Positions 51,305 through 60,414 of a stretch of 64,000 bases of DNA are shown one piece after another (within the stretch, counting starts at the first letter, position 1; the number at the start of each line of letters is the position of its first letter). The position numbers and the translations under genes were made by a program. The notes under the pieces were generated by a model that did not search any database, was not told where the DNA came from, and saw only the letters and a list, made by a program, of their open reading frames with translations. The DNA is taken from contig NZ_JANHAW010000003.1 in assembly GCF_024464595.1 (NCBI RefSeq), positions 372,001 to 436,000 on the forward strand, in the 5' to 3' direction. Origin of the DNA: Halobellus litoreus. Its GTDB lineage: Archaea > Halobacteriota > Halobacteria > Halobacteriales > Haloferacaceae.

Positions 51305-52513
51305 ATGAGCTCTTCTGTAGTCTGCTTTCGGTGTGGTGAACGGTACGACGACGAAACGCGGGTCCGCTGTGCGTGCGGTCAACCGCTCTGGTTCGACACG
51401 CCCGATACTGACTTCACCTTCTCAGACGATCGAGACAGAGACGGAATGTGGCGGTACGAGTCGCTGCTGCCGATCGAGCGACCCGACGGCGTCGCGCGCG
51501 CCGCCGGGGGGACGCCGCTCGTCAGAAGCCCGGGACTCGATCGGGCCGCTGGGTGCCGGGTGTACGTGAAAGACGAGAGCGAGAATCCGACTGGGGCGTA
51601 CAAGGACCGCGGCAGTGCCGTCGCGGTTTCACACGCTATCGAAGCAGGTGCCGACGTCGTCGGCACGATCTCGTACGGGAATATGGGAATCAGCACGGCC
51701 GCCCACGCTGCCAGCCTCGGCCGAGAATGCATCGTGTTGGTACCCGACGAGATCCCGCAGGCCCGACTGGAGCTGATTGCGCAGTACGAGCCTTCGATCG
51801 TGCAGGTCGAAGGCGACTACGGAGCCCTGTACGCCGATGGGGTGGCCCTGTCGGCGTCGCATCCGATTTCGATTCTCGTCAGCGATGCGCCAGCCCGCAT
51901 CAGCGGGTACAAGACGGTCGTCTTCGAGATCTACGAGTCGCTCGCCCCGAACACGCCCGACGCGATCGCGCTGCCAGCGAGTTCCGGCGGGTTCGCTTCG
52001 GGAGTCTGGCGCGGGCTTCGCGACCTCGCGGCGCTCGACCTGCTCGACGAGCTCCCGCGGCTGTATCTCGTCCAGACCGCCTCCGCCGATCCGATAACGC
52101 GAGCCTTCGACTCTGGGGCGACGGAACCAACGGCTCTCTCGCCCGAGGAAACCGAGGAGACGATTGCGCACTCGATCGGGAATCCGGACCCACCGAGCGG
52201 CGCTCGTGCGCTCGCGGCCGTCCGGGAGACCAACGGCGCCGTCGTGTCGGTCACCGACGCGGAGATTCGGACCGCCCAGCGACGGTTCGCCGTCGATGGT
52301 GGCTTCTGTGTCGAACCCGCGGCAGCGACGCCCCTAGCCGGCCTCACGCGTCTTTCAGAGCGCGGCGCGATTGCTTCTAACGAGGAGGTCGTGATCGTGC
52401 CGACCGGGACTGGCTTCAAGGAACGTGGGACGGGCGACGTGCCGGTCAGTACCGAGCGAACGAGTCGGTCGGCGTTGCCGGAGTTGCTCGAATCGCTTCT
52501 CGACGCACGCTGA
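51305..52513 (+). CDS. threonine synthase-like PLP enzyme
   Basis: A 402-aa fold-type II PLP enzyme. The N-terminal CFRCGERYDDETRVRCACGQ is a C-x2-C...C-x-C zinc-ribbon-like cap, as in archaeal threonine synthases. The PLP lysine is in ENPTGAYKDRGSAVAVSHAI, GTISYGNMGISTAAHAASLG is the phosphate cup, and IVPTGTGFKERG closes the site. It would convert phosphohomoserine to threonine or act on a related amino acid. SYGNMG in place of SSGNxG is unusual and might alter specificity. Confidence 0.85.
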   Translation: MSSSVVCFRCGERYDDETRVRCACGQPLWFDTPDTDFTFSDDRDRDGMWRYESLLPIERPDGVARAAGGTPLVRSPGLDRAAGCRVYVKDESENPTGAYKDRGSAVAVSHAIEAGADVVGTISYGNMGISTAAHAASLGRECIVLVPDEIPQARLELIAQYEPSIVQVEGDYGALYADGVALSASHPISILVSDAPARISGYKTVVFEIYESLAPNTPDAIALPASSGGFASGVWRGLRDLAALDLLDELPRLYLVQTASADPITRAFDSGATEPTALSPEETEETIAHSIGNPDPPSGARALAAVRETNGAVVSVTDAEIRTAQRRFAVDGGFCVEPAAATPLAGLTRLSERGAIASNEEVVIVPTGTGFKERGTGDVPVSTERTSRSALPELLESLLDAR

Positions 52514-53078
52514 CTCGGACCGGAACCAACTGACCCTGTTGAGAGCTTCCGGGAGGGATAGAACTGGCCTGTCGAATATTTTCTGGCACAGACCGCGTTA
52601 GTTCTGCGTCGATTTGTCTGTGGGAGCGGCGAGGACGTACGTAGGTCTCATCCGACGATCTCAGCCCAGTATCTCGTATTGGTGTTCGACGATGCCGGTG
52701 TCACGGACTGTGGTGTCGAGCAGCCGGAGCTCCTGTCGGTCGTAGGGTCCTGCAAAGAGCCGCACACCACCGCCCTCGAGAAGCAGGGGAACACGGTCGT
52801 CGAACGCAACGAACAGTACGGTATCTGACTGGCTTCGACGATCGCCCGGATTCCCACCGGCCGACGATTCCCGAACGCATCTCACGTGCCGGTCCCCCTG
52901 CAGTATGGCCCGGGGGTGTTTGCGGGGCGGCAAGTGCAATGGACGGATTCCGACCTCCGCTCCGAAGGTCGTTCACTCCGGGGATTCCCGACTCGTTCGA
53001 CGCGGTCCGGGAGTATATACAGCGCGCGTTTGAGCCTTGAGAGACTTTTTGACGATACTACGTCTACGAATAGCTACG
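52514..53078. other. 565-nt region with an enzyme fragment
   Basis: Apart from the RibD_C-like fragment (52661-52805) I see no gene. The right end has the promoter of the small membrane protein (TTTTTGACGATAC at ~53046). Confidence 0.4.
52661..52805 (-). pseudogene. C-terminal fragment of a RibD_C/dihydrofolate-reductase-like protein
   Basis: The frame ends with VPLLLEGGGVRLFAGPYDRQ followed by ELRLLDTTVRDTGIVEHQYEIL. This is the typical last ~45 residues of RibD_C/YyaP-type reductases (P-x-L-L-x-G-G-G-x-R-L-F, then L-x-L-L-D). Nothing upstream continues the family, so the N-terminal ~130 residues are lost. Confidence 0.6.
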
Positions 53079-53273
53079 ATGATGAACCAGACGCTCTATC
53101 CCGCGCTCATAGGAGCGAGCGACATTGGAATCGCGGTGGTCCTCCTCCTGATCGCCCCGTTACTTGGGGTGATGATGGCTGTGGTCGGGGCTCTCGTCTT
53201 GGCGATGTGTATCGTTCAACAACTCGATCAACCACCCACGACGAAGCGGTCTCGGGTCGTGCGTGACGCGTAA
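53079..53273 (+). CDS. small two-helix membrane protein
   Basis: A 64-aa protein; residues 8-48 form one or two helices (GIAVVLLLIAPLLGVMMAV), ending in a basic tail (TKRSRVVRDA). Family not recognised. An ATG one codon later (53082) is equally possible. Confidence 0.5.
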   Translation: MMNQTLYPALIGASDIGIAVVLLLIAPLLGVMMAVVGALVLAMCIVQQLDQPPTTKRSRVVRDA

Positions 53274-53562
53274 GCGACCTCACTTCCGCAGCCGTGGACA
53301 GGTAACACAGAGAGACTGAGTGCGGATTGGGAGTACGGCTGACTCGCAGGCAGCGGGATCATTACGAACGTCCGATCTGGGCAGGATCGTGAGTAAATCG
53401 CTACGTGAGACCTTCTCGAACGGGCGGCCCGGACGCGGGATCAGATCGGTCAACGCAGTAGGCTCCACGACCGCTCCCGAATTCCCGAGAGCGACGCGAT
53501 TCTATCGTCAGTCGAACACACCCCGGAAACGGAAAACGATGAGACGCGGGGAAATCTCCGGC

Positions 53563-54147
53563 TCACGGTTCTGTTTCGTCCGTCCCGGGCGGAGCAACAC
53601 CGAGTCGCCCCTCGACGAAGGCGGCGAAATCGCGGGCGAACGCCTCAACTTCTTCCCAATCGGTATACTCGTAATCCTGTGACGTGTCCGTATCACCTGT
53701 CGCGTCCGCGGCGATCCGCTTCATCAGCAGGCGCGTGAGAAAGCCGTACTCCGAATACCGCAGGGCCCCGCCGAACAGACCGATCCGGTCAGGGTGCCAA
53801 CCGGTCGACTCGACGAACTCGTCGACGTACTTCGCAGCCTCGGCTCGCCGTTGCTCGTCGGCGGTCGCCGACGACAGAGACACTTGAAAGAACCCTGTCG
53901 GACGGCTCGTCAGCACGTCGCGATGCTCGCCGACGAACGTTCGGACGGCTGACTGATGGGTACCGACGTGGATCGACGAGCCCACCAGAACGGCGTCGAA
54001 CTCCGTGAGAGGTTGGTCAGGAGAGCCCTCACCGAGGTCGGCCACCGTGACCTCGTGCCCCCGGTCTCGGAGCGTCGAACCGATTCGAGTGGCTATTTTC
54101 TCAGTCTGTCCCTCACCGGTGCCGTAGCACACCAGAAACGTTGCCAT
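53563..54147 (-). CDS. HemG-like flavodoxin (protoporphyrinogen IX dehydrogenase type)
   Basis: A 194-aa long-chain flavodoxin. The FMN phosphate loop is FLVCYGTGEGQTEKIATRIG. The rest shows HemG landmarks: VLVGSSIHVGTHQSAVRTFV, GLFGGALRYSEYGFLTRLLM and GDTDTSQDYEYTDWEEVEAF. HemG oxidises protoporphyrinogen in bacteria with menaquinone; in haloarchaea it may serve heme or another quinone-linked reaction. The ATG at 54147 is the family start. Confidence 0.78.
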   Translation of the reverse strand: MATFLVCYGTGEGQTEKIATRIGSTLRDRGHEVTVADLGEGSPDQPLTEFDAVLVGSSIHVGTHQSAVRTFVGEHRDVLTSRPTGFFQVSLSSATADEQRRAEAAKYVDEFVESTGWHPDRIGLFGGALRYSEYGFLTRLLMKRIAADATGDTDTSQDYEYTDWEEVEAFARDFAAFVEGRLGVAPPGTDETEP

Positions 54148-54481
54148 CGGTATCTGCCCCAGTAGCGTGTACCCGGGCCAGCCGAATAATATCGACCGTT
54201 CGTGTCGGTTTTCGTATGGAGAAAGCGAGACTGAGTCCTGCTCTGCGGGGCGGGAGGTATCGAGGAACACCCATCTTTGTTGGCTCCTACCGACCCGCTC
54301 GCAGCTCGACCGCGACGGGGCCTCGAGGAGGGAGCATACCAGACACCCACGTCCGATCAGTGAAGGAAGACTTCGTCCGATCCGTGGTTCTCGAGGACTA
54401 CAGTGACGAAGAACGAGACATAACTGAAGCGGCCGTTTCAGTTTTCTGTACCGTTAAGACGCTATCGAAACACCGGCCACT
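54148..54481. other. 334-nt intergenic region
   Basis: Divergent promoters between the flavodoxin and PRC-barrel genes. ACCGTTAAGACG, ~30 nt before 54482, may be a TATA element. Nothing else is recognised. Confidence 0.4.
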
Positions 54482-54724
54482 ATGGACACAGTACTCGCTT
54501 CGTCGCTCGCCGGGGATACCGTGATGACGACCGACGGCCTGGAACTCGGGACTGTGGAGAACGTCACGATGAACGTGAAGACGGGCGAACTTGCCTACCT
54601 GCGTCTGGATCCTGACAGCCAGCCGAGCAGCGGATTCGATCGGACCGAGGAGGGACAGTTACTCATCCCCGCAGACCGGGTCGAAGCGAAACAGGACTAT
54701 CTGCTCGTTGCTCCGCCGCGGTAA
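54482..54724 (+). CDS. PRC-barrel domain protein
   Basis: An 80-aa single PRC-barrel: 'VMTTDGLELGTVENVTMNVK' then TGELAYLRLDPDSQPS and LLIPADRVEAKQDYLLVAPP, i.e. the beta-barrel pattern with its GxV and final hydrophobic strand. Such small proteins occur in multiple copies in haloarchaea and may bind RNA or partner proteins; one group links to cell division. The role here is unknown. Confidence 0.88.
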   Translation: MDTVLASSLAGDTVMTTDGLELGTVENVTMNVKTGELAYLRLDPDSQPSSGFDRTEEGQLLIPADRVEAKQDYLLVAPPR

Positions 54725-54890
54725 GTCAGACCGGAAGTCCACTATTCTGTGACGCAGACGGTGGTTCCCGACTCGTGGAGGTGTCTGACTCAGGACGATC
54801 CCGGGTCTGTCGGCTGCAAACTATCTCCTCGGTGCGAACCAGCGAGGAATCCTCGCCTTCGTGGCGGACTGAGGTCCTCTCACCGACCGA

Positions 54891-56447
54891 CTACGAGTCG
54901 CTCGAATCAGCGGCCGAGCGTCCCCAGAGCACATAGCCGAGACCGACGCCGCCCAGAGAGACGGCGGCACCGACGCCGGTTCCGAGAAGGAACCCCTCGC
55001 GCTCGTTTTCGGTCGAAGCTTCGCCGTACCGGTCACGGAGGTCGCTCTTGCTCTGGACCGAGCGATCTCGGGGCGCGTAATCCTGACTGTCCACGACGCC
55101 GTCGCCGTCGGTATCGCGTTGTCCACGCGCAGTTTCCTCTGTGGAAGAGGTCCGACAGGAACCGCTCGCAGCGACGCCAGTCGAGTCTTCGTTCGCAAGC
55201 GCGTACAATCGCCCCGACGAATCGCCGACGTAGACGACGCCGTCGACGACCACGGGCGGCGTGTTGACCCGGTCACGCAGTTGGTGAGTCCACTGCATCT
55301 CACCGGCGGTGGCATCGATACCGAAGACGTTGCCAGCGTCGCTTCCGAAGACGACGCACTCCTCGTCGGTGCCGACGACGGTCGGGGGTTGGCTGAGTCT
55401 CTCGCCGCCGTCGAACCGCCACTGCTCTTCTCCCGTGACTTCGTCGAAGGCGTAGAGGTTTCCGTCGGTTGCAGCCACGTATACGGTCCCAGTCGCGACC
55501 GCCGGCCGGACCCGAACGGCGACCTCTTCCCCCTCCAGCGTCGTTCGCCAGCGTTCGTCTCCCGTGATTCGGTCGAGCGCGGCCACGACTCCCGAGTGAC
55601 TCCCCGCGAAGACGACCGCCTCCGACACTGCGACGGAATTGACGTACTCTCCGAGGTGTGCCTGCCATGCAACCTCCCGTGCACTCACGTCGAACGCGAC
55701 GACAGATCCGGTCGTGGTTCCGCCGTAGACGTGCGTGCCGCGGCCGGCGAGATGGCCGTATATCGCAGCCGTGTCACTGGAGAGCCGATACGCAGTCTCG
55801 CCCGTCGAGGCGTCCAAGGCATACAGTACCGCACCCTCGGTAGCGCCGTTTTCGTCCGTCCGCTCGGTGGTCACGAACACCCGGGCCCCCTGAGAGTCGA
55901 CGTCGAGAAGCAACGGTTGACTCGTCAGGGTGGACAATCGACGCGTCCACAGCTCGCGCCCCGAATCGAAACCGAGACAGCGGACAGCACCGTCGGTACT
56001 GATGTACACCCGATCGCCACGAACCGTCGGGGAGCCGCCGTCGAACGCCGCCCGCCACTGGCGTTCGCCGGTTCTGGCGTCGAGCGCTCGGAGCCCCTCA
56101 GCGGTCGCCGACAGGACAGTCCCGTCGACGACTGCCACCTCGGACTGGCGATGGGCGACATCGGTCCCGACGCACCAACGACGAGAGATAGGTGGTCGTG
56201 GCGAGCGTTCGTCTGCGTTGTAACCGGCTCGCGCCGACGTGACGCCGCTCGTTCGGTGGGTTCCGATTGGGGAACGTGTCCGCTTCTCGGTACCGGGAGT
56301 CGCGGAAGCGACAGTCTCGCTCGGTGTCGCTGCGGACGTCGTCGCGGTCGCGGACCGGCCATCGGGCGTCCCCGCAGCGGCCCCGCTCCAGGCAAGCGTC
56401 GCGCCCAGAAGCGATAGCAACTGTCGTCGTGAGTGGAGGGCTGGCAC
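54891..56447 (-). CDS. Tat-exported PQQ-type beta-propeller, membrane anchored
   Basis: A 518-aa protein starting at a GTG: PALHSRRQLLSLLGATLAWS is a Tat signal. It has about seven or eight PQQ-like repeats with the W/Trp-docking pattern (ALDARTGERQWRAAFDGGSP, ALDASTGETAYRLSSDTAAI, ALDRITGDERWRTTLEGEEV, AFDEVTGEEQWRFDGGERLS, GIDATAGEMQWTHQLRDRVN). A Ca-binding DTDGDGVVDSQD follows, then a C-terminal membrane helix (LLGTGVGAAVSLGGVGLGYV). It probably scaffolds or oxidises at the cell surface; no PQQ active-site residue can be claimed. Confidence 0.88.
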   Translation of the reverse strand: MPALHSRRQLLSLLGATLAWSGAAAGTPDGRSATATTSAATPSETVASATPGTEKRTRSPIGTHRTSGVTSARAGYNADERSPRPPISRRWCVGTDVAHRQSEVAVVDGTVLSATAEGLRALDARTGERQWRAAFDGGSPTVRGDRVYISTDGAVRCLGFDSGRELWTRRLSTLTSQPLLLDVDSQGARVFVTTERTDENGATEGAVLYALDASTGETAYRLSSDTAAIYGHLAGRGTHVYGGTTTGSVVAFDVSAREVAWQAHLGEYVNSVAVSEAVVFAGSHSGVVAALDRITGDERWRTTLEGEEVAVRVRPAVATGTVYVAATDGNLYAFDEVTGEEQWRFDGGERLSQPPTVVGTDEECVVFGSDAGNVFGIDATAGEMQWTHQLRDRVNTPPVVVDGVVYVGDSSGRLYALANEDSTGVAASGSCRTSSTEETARGQRDTDGDGVVDSQDYAPRDRSVQSKSDLRDRYGEASTENEREGFLLGTGVGAAVSLGGVGLGYVLWGRSAADSSDS

Positions 56448-56703
56448 ACGAGTGAGTGGGAGGCCTCCCGTGAAAAGAAGTGGCGGTCTCGCTCGTGGTT
56501 GGTCTGGGAGACATCCCTCGTCCGAGTGCGGGATTCCGACGCCGAAGCGGGAGTGGGGGCAACACACTGCGAGAAATCGGCTGGTGCGACGTGCTCGTTC
56601 CCCACTCGCTGGGTCCACAGCCGCCGTTCGCGGCCCGGGACAGGCCCATTGAAATACGCAGTGGGCGATAGGTGTTGATCGGGGTGCGGTCAGTACGAGA
56701 GAT

Positions 56704-56910
56704 TCACGTTGTATCACTACCGAATACTCTGTCCCAGAGTGTGTCGATGACGACGAATCCGACGAAGATCGCGACGACGTAACTGATAAAGTCGATTCCG
56801 ATCGCGAGGGGACCGATAGCGTCGCGTGTATAGACGTTGTAAAGCGTGAATATGACTGCAGCGACCACGGCATCGGAGAGATGAGCGGAAAGCAGTGCTC
56901 GAAACGTCAT
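56704..56910 (-). CDS. small DUF2061-like membrane protein
   Basis: A 68-aa protein with two helices (residues ~10-27 and 36-56) and the segment YTRDAIGPLAIGIDFISYVV. Length and topology resemble DUF2061 proteins, but the match is weak. Confidence 0.5.
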   Translation of the reverse strand: MTFRALLSAHLSDAVVAAVIFTLYNVYTRDAIGPLAIGIDFISYVVAIFVGFVVIDTLWDRVFGSDTT

Positions 56911-57043
56911 TAACGGTGCCTTTCGGGGCTGGCTTCAAATTCGTGTTGGGTGAGTTTCTTGACTCGAATCCGACGTGTTCGCGGCCTTAAGCCACCAACT
57001 GTTTTTGAGTGGAACATATCTGCCGACGATGATTTCGTCGGAG

Positions 57044-58069
57044 TCAGCTGACAGAATCCGCGGGGGATAGTCGCATCCGCAACCCACGCCGCTGGACTGT
57101 GACGTACCCTATCGAGAGTACGGCGATGAGGACAACGGCCCCAACGTTCACCAGCCCCGAGACGGCGACGAATCGCGCGGGACCAGTGAATTCGGGGCGG
57201 AGGACCGTGGCGGCGATCTCCGCGGTCTCGGGTCGAACGTTACTCAGTCCGTAGACGTTGTTAAACGCGAGGTTCGTCGCGGAGTGAAGCCCGATCGGAA
57301 CGGCCAGCGAATCGGTGACGACGTAGGCACTGCCCAGAACCACCCCCATCAGCACCCAGAACGCGAGCGCGGGCAGTGAAGCCGCCTGGTCGACGTGAAC
57401 GACGCCAAAGAGCAGTGAAGACGTACCGAGTCCAGCCAGCACCGCACCGCGTTCGGAGAGCCACCGCAACTGGAGTCCCTCGGCGGCGTTGGTGAGCACG
57501 ATACCGCGGAACAGCAGTTCTTCCCAGATTCCGACGAGCAAGAATTGGACGGAGAACGCGATCAGTGCCTGTGAAACGGGAAGCGCGTTCGCAGCGACGC
57601 CCGGTGACAGAACCGCCGAGATGTGCGCCCACCCCACGGAGAGGTGCACTCCGAGCGCCATCCCCCATACGAGGAACGCGATGACCGCACCCGCAGCCGC
57701 ATCACGGATCCACTCCGGTCCGACGTCGAGTCCGTAATCAGTGAGTCGGCGGCGATCGACGTTCCAGGCCCAGACCACGGCCACGAGAAGCACTATTATT
57801 ACGGTAAAGGCGTTCTGTGCGGCTCCCAGGACCGATGGCGGAAGATCTCGATTACCGAAGAGGACGGGCGGAAGGACCTGTGATCCGACGGCGACGAGTA
57901 CGAACGCACCGAGGATCCGCCACAGTGCGCGCGGCCGGTGCTCAGTGCGGTTCCACAACGGGGCGAGCAGCGTCCGTGTGAACTGTCGTCGACGATCGGT
58001 CCCTCGCGTGGCGACGCTCTGCTGGTTGGAGGGGCTGTCCGCATCGCGGGGCACATCGGGCTTCGACAT
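57044..58069 (-). CDS. CPBP family intramembrane metalloprotease
   Basis: A 341-aa membrane protein. A ~45-residue polar N-terminus precedes about eight helices. The active-site motif is GIWEELLFRGIVLTNAAEGL, the second LLFGVVHVDQAASLPALAFW, and a third His lies in VPIGLHSATNLAFNNVYGLS. The ATG at 58069 (MSKPDV) is preferred to 58150. It is the third intact CPBP gene in the window and a distinct subtype. It is divergent from the winged-helix gene with 56 nt between starts. Confidence 0.9.
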   Translation of the reverse strand: MSKPDVPRDADSPSNQQSVATRGTDRRRQFTRTLLAPLWNRTEHRPRALWRILGAFVLVAVGSQVLPPVLFGNRDLPPSVLGAAQNAFTVIIVLLVAVVWAWNVDRRRLTDYGLDVGPEWIRDAAAGAVIAFLVWGMALGVHLSVGWAHISAVLSPGVAANALPVSQALIAFSVQFLLVGIWEELLFRGIVLTNAAEGLQLRWLSERGAVLAGLGTSSLLFGVVHVDQAASLPALAFWVLMGVVLGSAYVVTDSLAVPIGLHSATNLAFNNVYGLSNVRPETAEIAATVLRPEFTGPARFVAVSGLVNVGAVVLIAVLSIGYVTVQRRGLRMRLSPADSVS

Positions 58070-58125
58070 CGGTATGGTGAGCAAGAGGAGCCACGACAAA
58101 GAGCGCCATCGCCTGGTTTCAGCGA

Positions 58126-58536
58126 GTGAAGCCGGGCACAACCGAAACACGGCACCGAACTGTTATTGAGCACGAAATAGACGTGGCAGGTGTTGTGTCG
58201 GACGGAACAGACGCGGCGGCACTCGCTGACCTCCTCGCGGACGACTGTGCCCGACACATCCTCATCGAAACGAAAAATGATCCCTGTTCGGCGTCCGAAC
58301 TCAGTGCACGTCTCGATACGTCGGAACCGACGATCTACCGTCGGCTCGAACGACTTCGGAAGCACGACCTCGTGTCCGAGGAAATCCGGCCCGTTACCGA
58401 CGGCAAGAACTACAAAGTCTATCGAGCGCGACTCCACAGAGTCACGCTGGAACTCACCGATGAGGGCTTCGAGAGCACCGTCTCCCGTCGTGAACGGATG
58501 GCCGACCGGTTCACTCGCTTCGTCGAAAACAGATGA
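58126..58536 (+). CDS. ArsR-like winged-helix regulator
   Basis: A 136-aa protein starting at GTG (58126). Residues 30-90 are a winged helix of the ArsR type: ADLLADDCARHILIETKNDP, SASELSARLDTSEPTIYRRL, ERLRKHDLVSEEIR. It overlaps DUF7521 by ATGA (58533-58536). Pairing of such HTH proteins with DUF7521 is frequent in haloarchaea, so the membrane protein may signal to it. It may also control the divergent CPBP gene. Confidence 0.88.
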   Translation: MKPGTTETRHRTVIEHEIDVAGVVSDGTDAAALADLLADDCARHILIETKNDPCSASELSARLDTSEPTIYRRLERLRKHDLVSEEIRPVTDGKNYKVYRARLHRVTLELTDEGFESTVSRRERMADRFTRFVENR

Positions 58537-58856
58537 CCACACTTGAAATCATCCTCCAGTCGATCGATCTCGATACGCTGAGCCGTGTGCGCACCGTCAG
58601 TGAACTGCTCTCCGTCGCCCTGGGCTTAGCGATCAGCTACCTGGCGTACCTCGGCTATCGCCGGAATCGAAGCCGTCCGATGCTGTTTATCGCCCTCGGA
58701 TTCGCGCTTATCCTCGGCGTTCCTGGCCTCGCACTCGTCGTGCTGAGATTCGGCCTCGACGCACCGATCCCGATCGTCAATAGTGTCGGCCAAGTCAGCG
58801 AACTCGCGGGGCTCGTCGCGATCCTTTACGGGCTGTGGACGCCGCAGCGCACGTAG
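58533..58856 (+). CDS. DUF7521 family membrane protein
   Basis: A 107-aa protein with three membrane helices (about residues 20-42, 50-72 and 82-102) and a basic loop (GYRRNRSRP) after the first, ending VGQVSELAGLVAILYGLW. It is translationally coupled to the upstream winged-helix gene. The same helix/loop layout is found at 852-1124. It may act as a membrane sensor for its regulator; that is inference from context only. Confidence 0.82.
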   Translation: MTTLEIILQSIDLDTLSRVRTVSELLSVALGLAISYLAYLGYRRNRSRPMLFIALGFALILGVPGLALVVLRFGLDAPIPIVNSVGQVSELAGLVAILYGLWTPQRT

Positions 58857-59053
58857 ATAGGGAGACCTCGTGAGTGCGAGAACCGGTTCACACGCGTACC
58901 TGAGAAGGATCTCACTTCCCGCACGCGTGTCGTGATGGCAGTAAAGAGCCAATCACGAATGTGATCGACAGCGTAAACAAGTTGAGAGACACCGGCGCCA
59001 CGTCGAATCAGCGAGGGGATCAGCTGGTTCGATGGGCATCGAGCCCAGCAGAA

Positions 59054-59998
59054 TCAGTAGGTCGCCAGATCGGAGAGCAGCGCCGTCGCACGTGATTTGA
59101 GACTTCGGTCCACAGCCCCAACCGGTCGACGTGCGGTCGCGTTTCCGTACTGGTCGAACTCCGTCTCGATGCGATACGTCAGCGGTTTCGGTGTCTCTTC
59201 CTCCCAGAGGTCGACGACGAGGTCGCGATTGTCGACGATACGACGGAGCCGTCCCGTCTCGCTGTCTAGCGTCGCCTCGATCCAGCAGTCCCCGAACGCA
59301 GAGACGGACGTGAACGAGAGCGGAACGACCTGTGCGTAGGCGTCTGGCCCGGAAATTCGGTACGTGACTGTCCCGTCTCTCACCTCGGTTCGCGTCCAGT
59401 CAGTCCGATGTGGCCGGATAAACTCGCCGCGGACCGTCTCGACCACTGACCCGCCCTCGGCGACGGCGTCGACGCCGTCGACGCTCTCCGACAGACGCAC
59501 TGTCCCGTTCTCCGGCGTCGGCGCGTCGAAATCGTACAGTATCGCCCCGTCGGTGACGTAGCACACGTTCGTCAACGGAAGGTCGTAGCTATCGCTGTAC
59601 ACGCGGCTGTAGTGAAGCAGCGCCCACAGCAGCTGGTGCGGCGTGACAAACTCCCGGTCCGGCACGTCTTCGACGCTTTCACTGCGAGTTAGCGGCGCAT
59701 CGAACGTCGTCAAGGTGTGGAGGTGCCGCCGACGGGAGTGTTCGTGCCACTGTCTGCGCACGTCGAGGTCGTACGGTGCCTCGCCGGTCCAGTCGTTCAG
59801 CACCCGCACCGTCGTGATGGACCGATGGTCCGCGGCGTGACGGTGGCGGGCCGCCGCGACGATGCGCTCGCGGGGTGAGTCACCCGTCGGAAGCGCCGGG
59901 TCGTACGGACGGACGTCGGCCACGCGAACACCGCCGTACCCCGCGAGGGTGCCCACGGTCGCTGCCCCGACTCCGGCGAGGAACTCCCGGCGGTTCAT
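59054..59998 (-). CDS. Tat-exported protein of unknown function
   Basis: A 314-aa protein. MNRREFLAGVGAATVGTLAG is a Tat signal; the mature part is a beta-rich domain with NDWTGEAPYDLDVRRQWHEH, GAILYDFDAPTPENGTVRLS and DLWEEETPKPLTYRIETEFD, resembling lipoprotein-localisation (LolA/LppX-like) folds only in general shape. It overlaps the lipoprotein gene by ATGA (59995-59998), so the two are made together. Confidence 0.78.
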   Translation of the reverse strand: MNRREFLAGVGAATVGTLAGYGGVRVADVRPYDPALPTGDSPRERIVAAARHRHAADHRSITTVRVLNDWTGEAPYDLDVRRQWHEHSRRRHLHTLTTFDAPLTRSESVEDVPDREFVTPHQLLWALLHYSRVYSDSYDLPLTNVCYVTDGAILYDFDAPTPENGTVRLSESVDGVDAVAEGGSVVETVRGEFIRPHRTDWTRTEVRDGTVTYRISGPDAYAQVVPLSFTSVSAFGDCWIEATLDSETGRLRRIVDNRDLVVDLWEEETPKPLTYRIETEFDQYGNATARRPVGAVDRSLKSRATALLSDLATY

Positions 59999-60414
59999 CC
60001 GTCGGCCCCCGGAGTACTCGTCTCTGGCCGCCAGACGGCGACCGCTCTCGATGTCTGCCGCTCGGGCGCCACCCAGACCAGACGCGTCGTCGCCGGCTCC
60101 GGAATCTCGTGAGTCAGCGTCGCCCCCGGCGTGAGCGGAAACTCCCCGACCGAGTCCGTGCCGTCGCGGTCGACCCAGACAGTCTCGACGCCGTCGGCAC
60201 CCGGTGTGACGACGAACAGGCGGCCCGTGTTCTCGGCCGTGACGCGGTTGCCGCGGTCGAACGTCACGCGGAATGCTTCACGGTCCGGATCCCAGTCTAT
60301 CGTCGCGAAGATGTTCGGTCCGCTGGTCGGATACGCCGTCGTCGAGGGACCACTCGGTGTCAGCATACATCCGGAGAGGGGGACGAGCGTCGCGAGGAGG
60401 GCACGTCGATGCAC
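59995..60414 (-). CDS. small lipoprotein
   Basis: A 139-aa protein: MHRRALLATLVPLSGC is a Tat-like signal with lipobox (PLSGC). The mature ~120 residues form an Ig-like beta domain (FRVTFDRGNRVTAENTGRLF, TPGATLTHEIPEPATTRLVW). It is first in a two-gene operon with the Tat-exported protein and may be its surface partner. Confidence 0.78.
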   Translation of the reverse strand: MHRRALLATLVPLSGCMLTPSGPSTTAYPTSGPNIFATIDWDPDREAFRVTFDRGNRVTAENTGRLFVVTPGADGVETVWVDRDGTDSVGEFPLTPGATLTHEIPEPATTRLVWVAPERQTSRAVAVWRPETSTPGADG

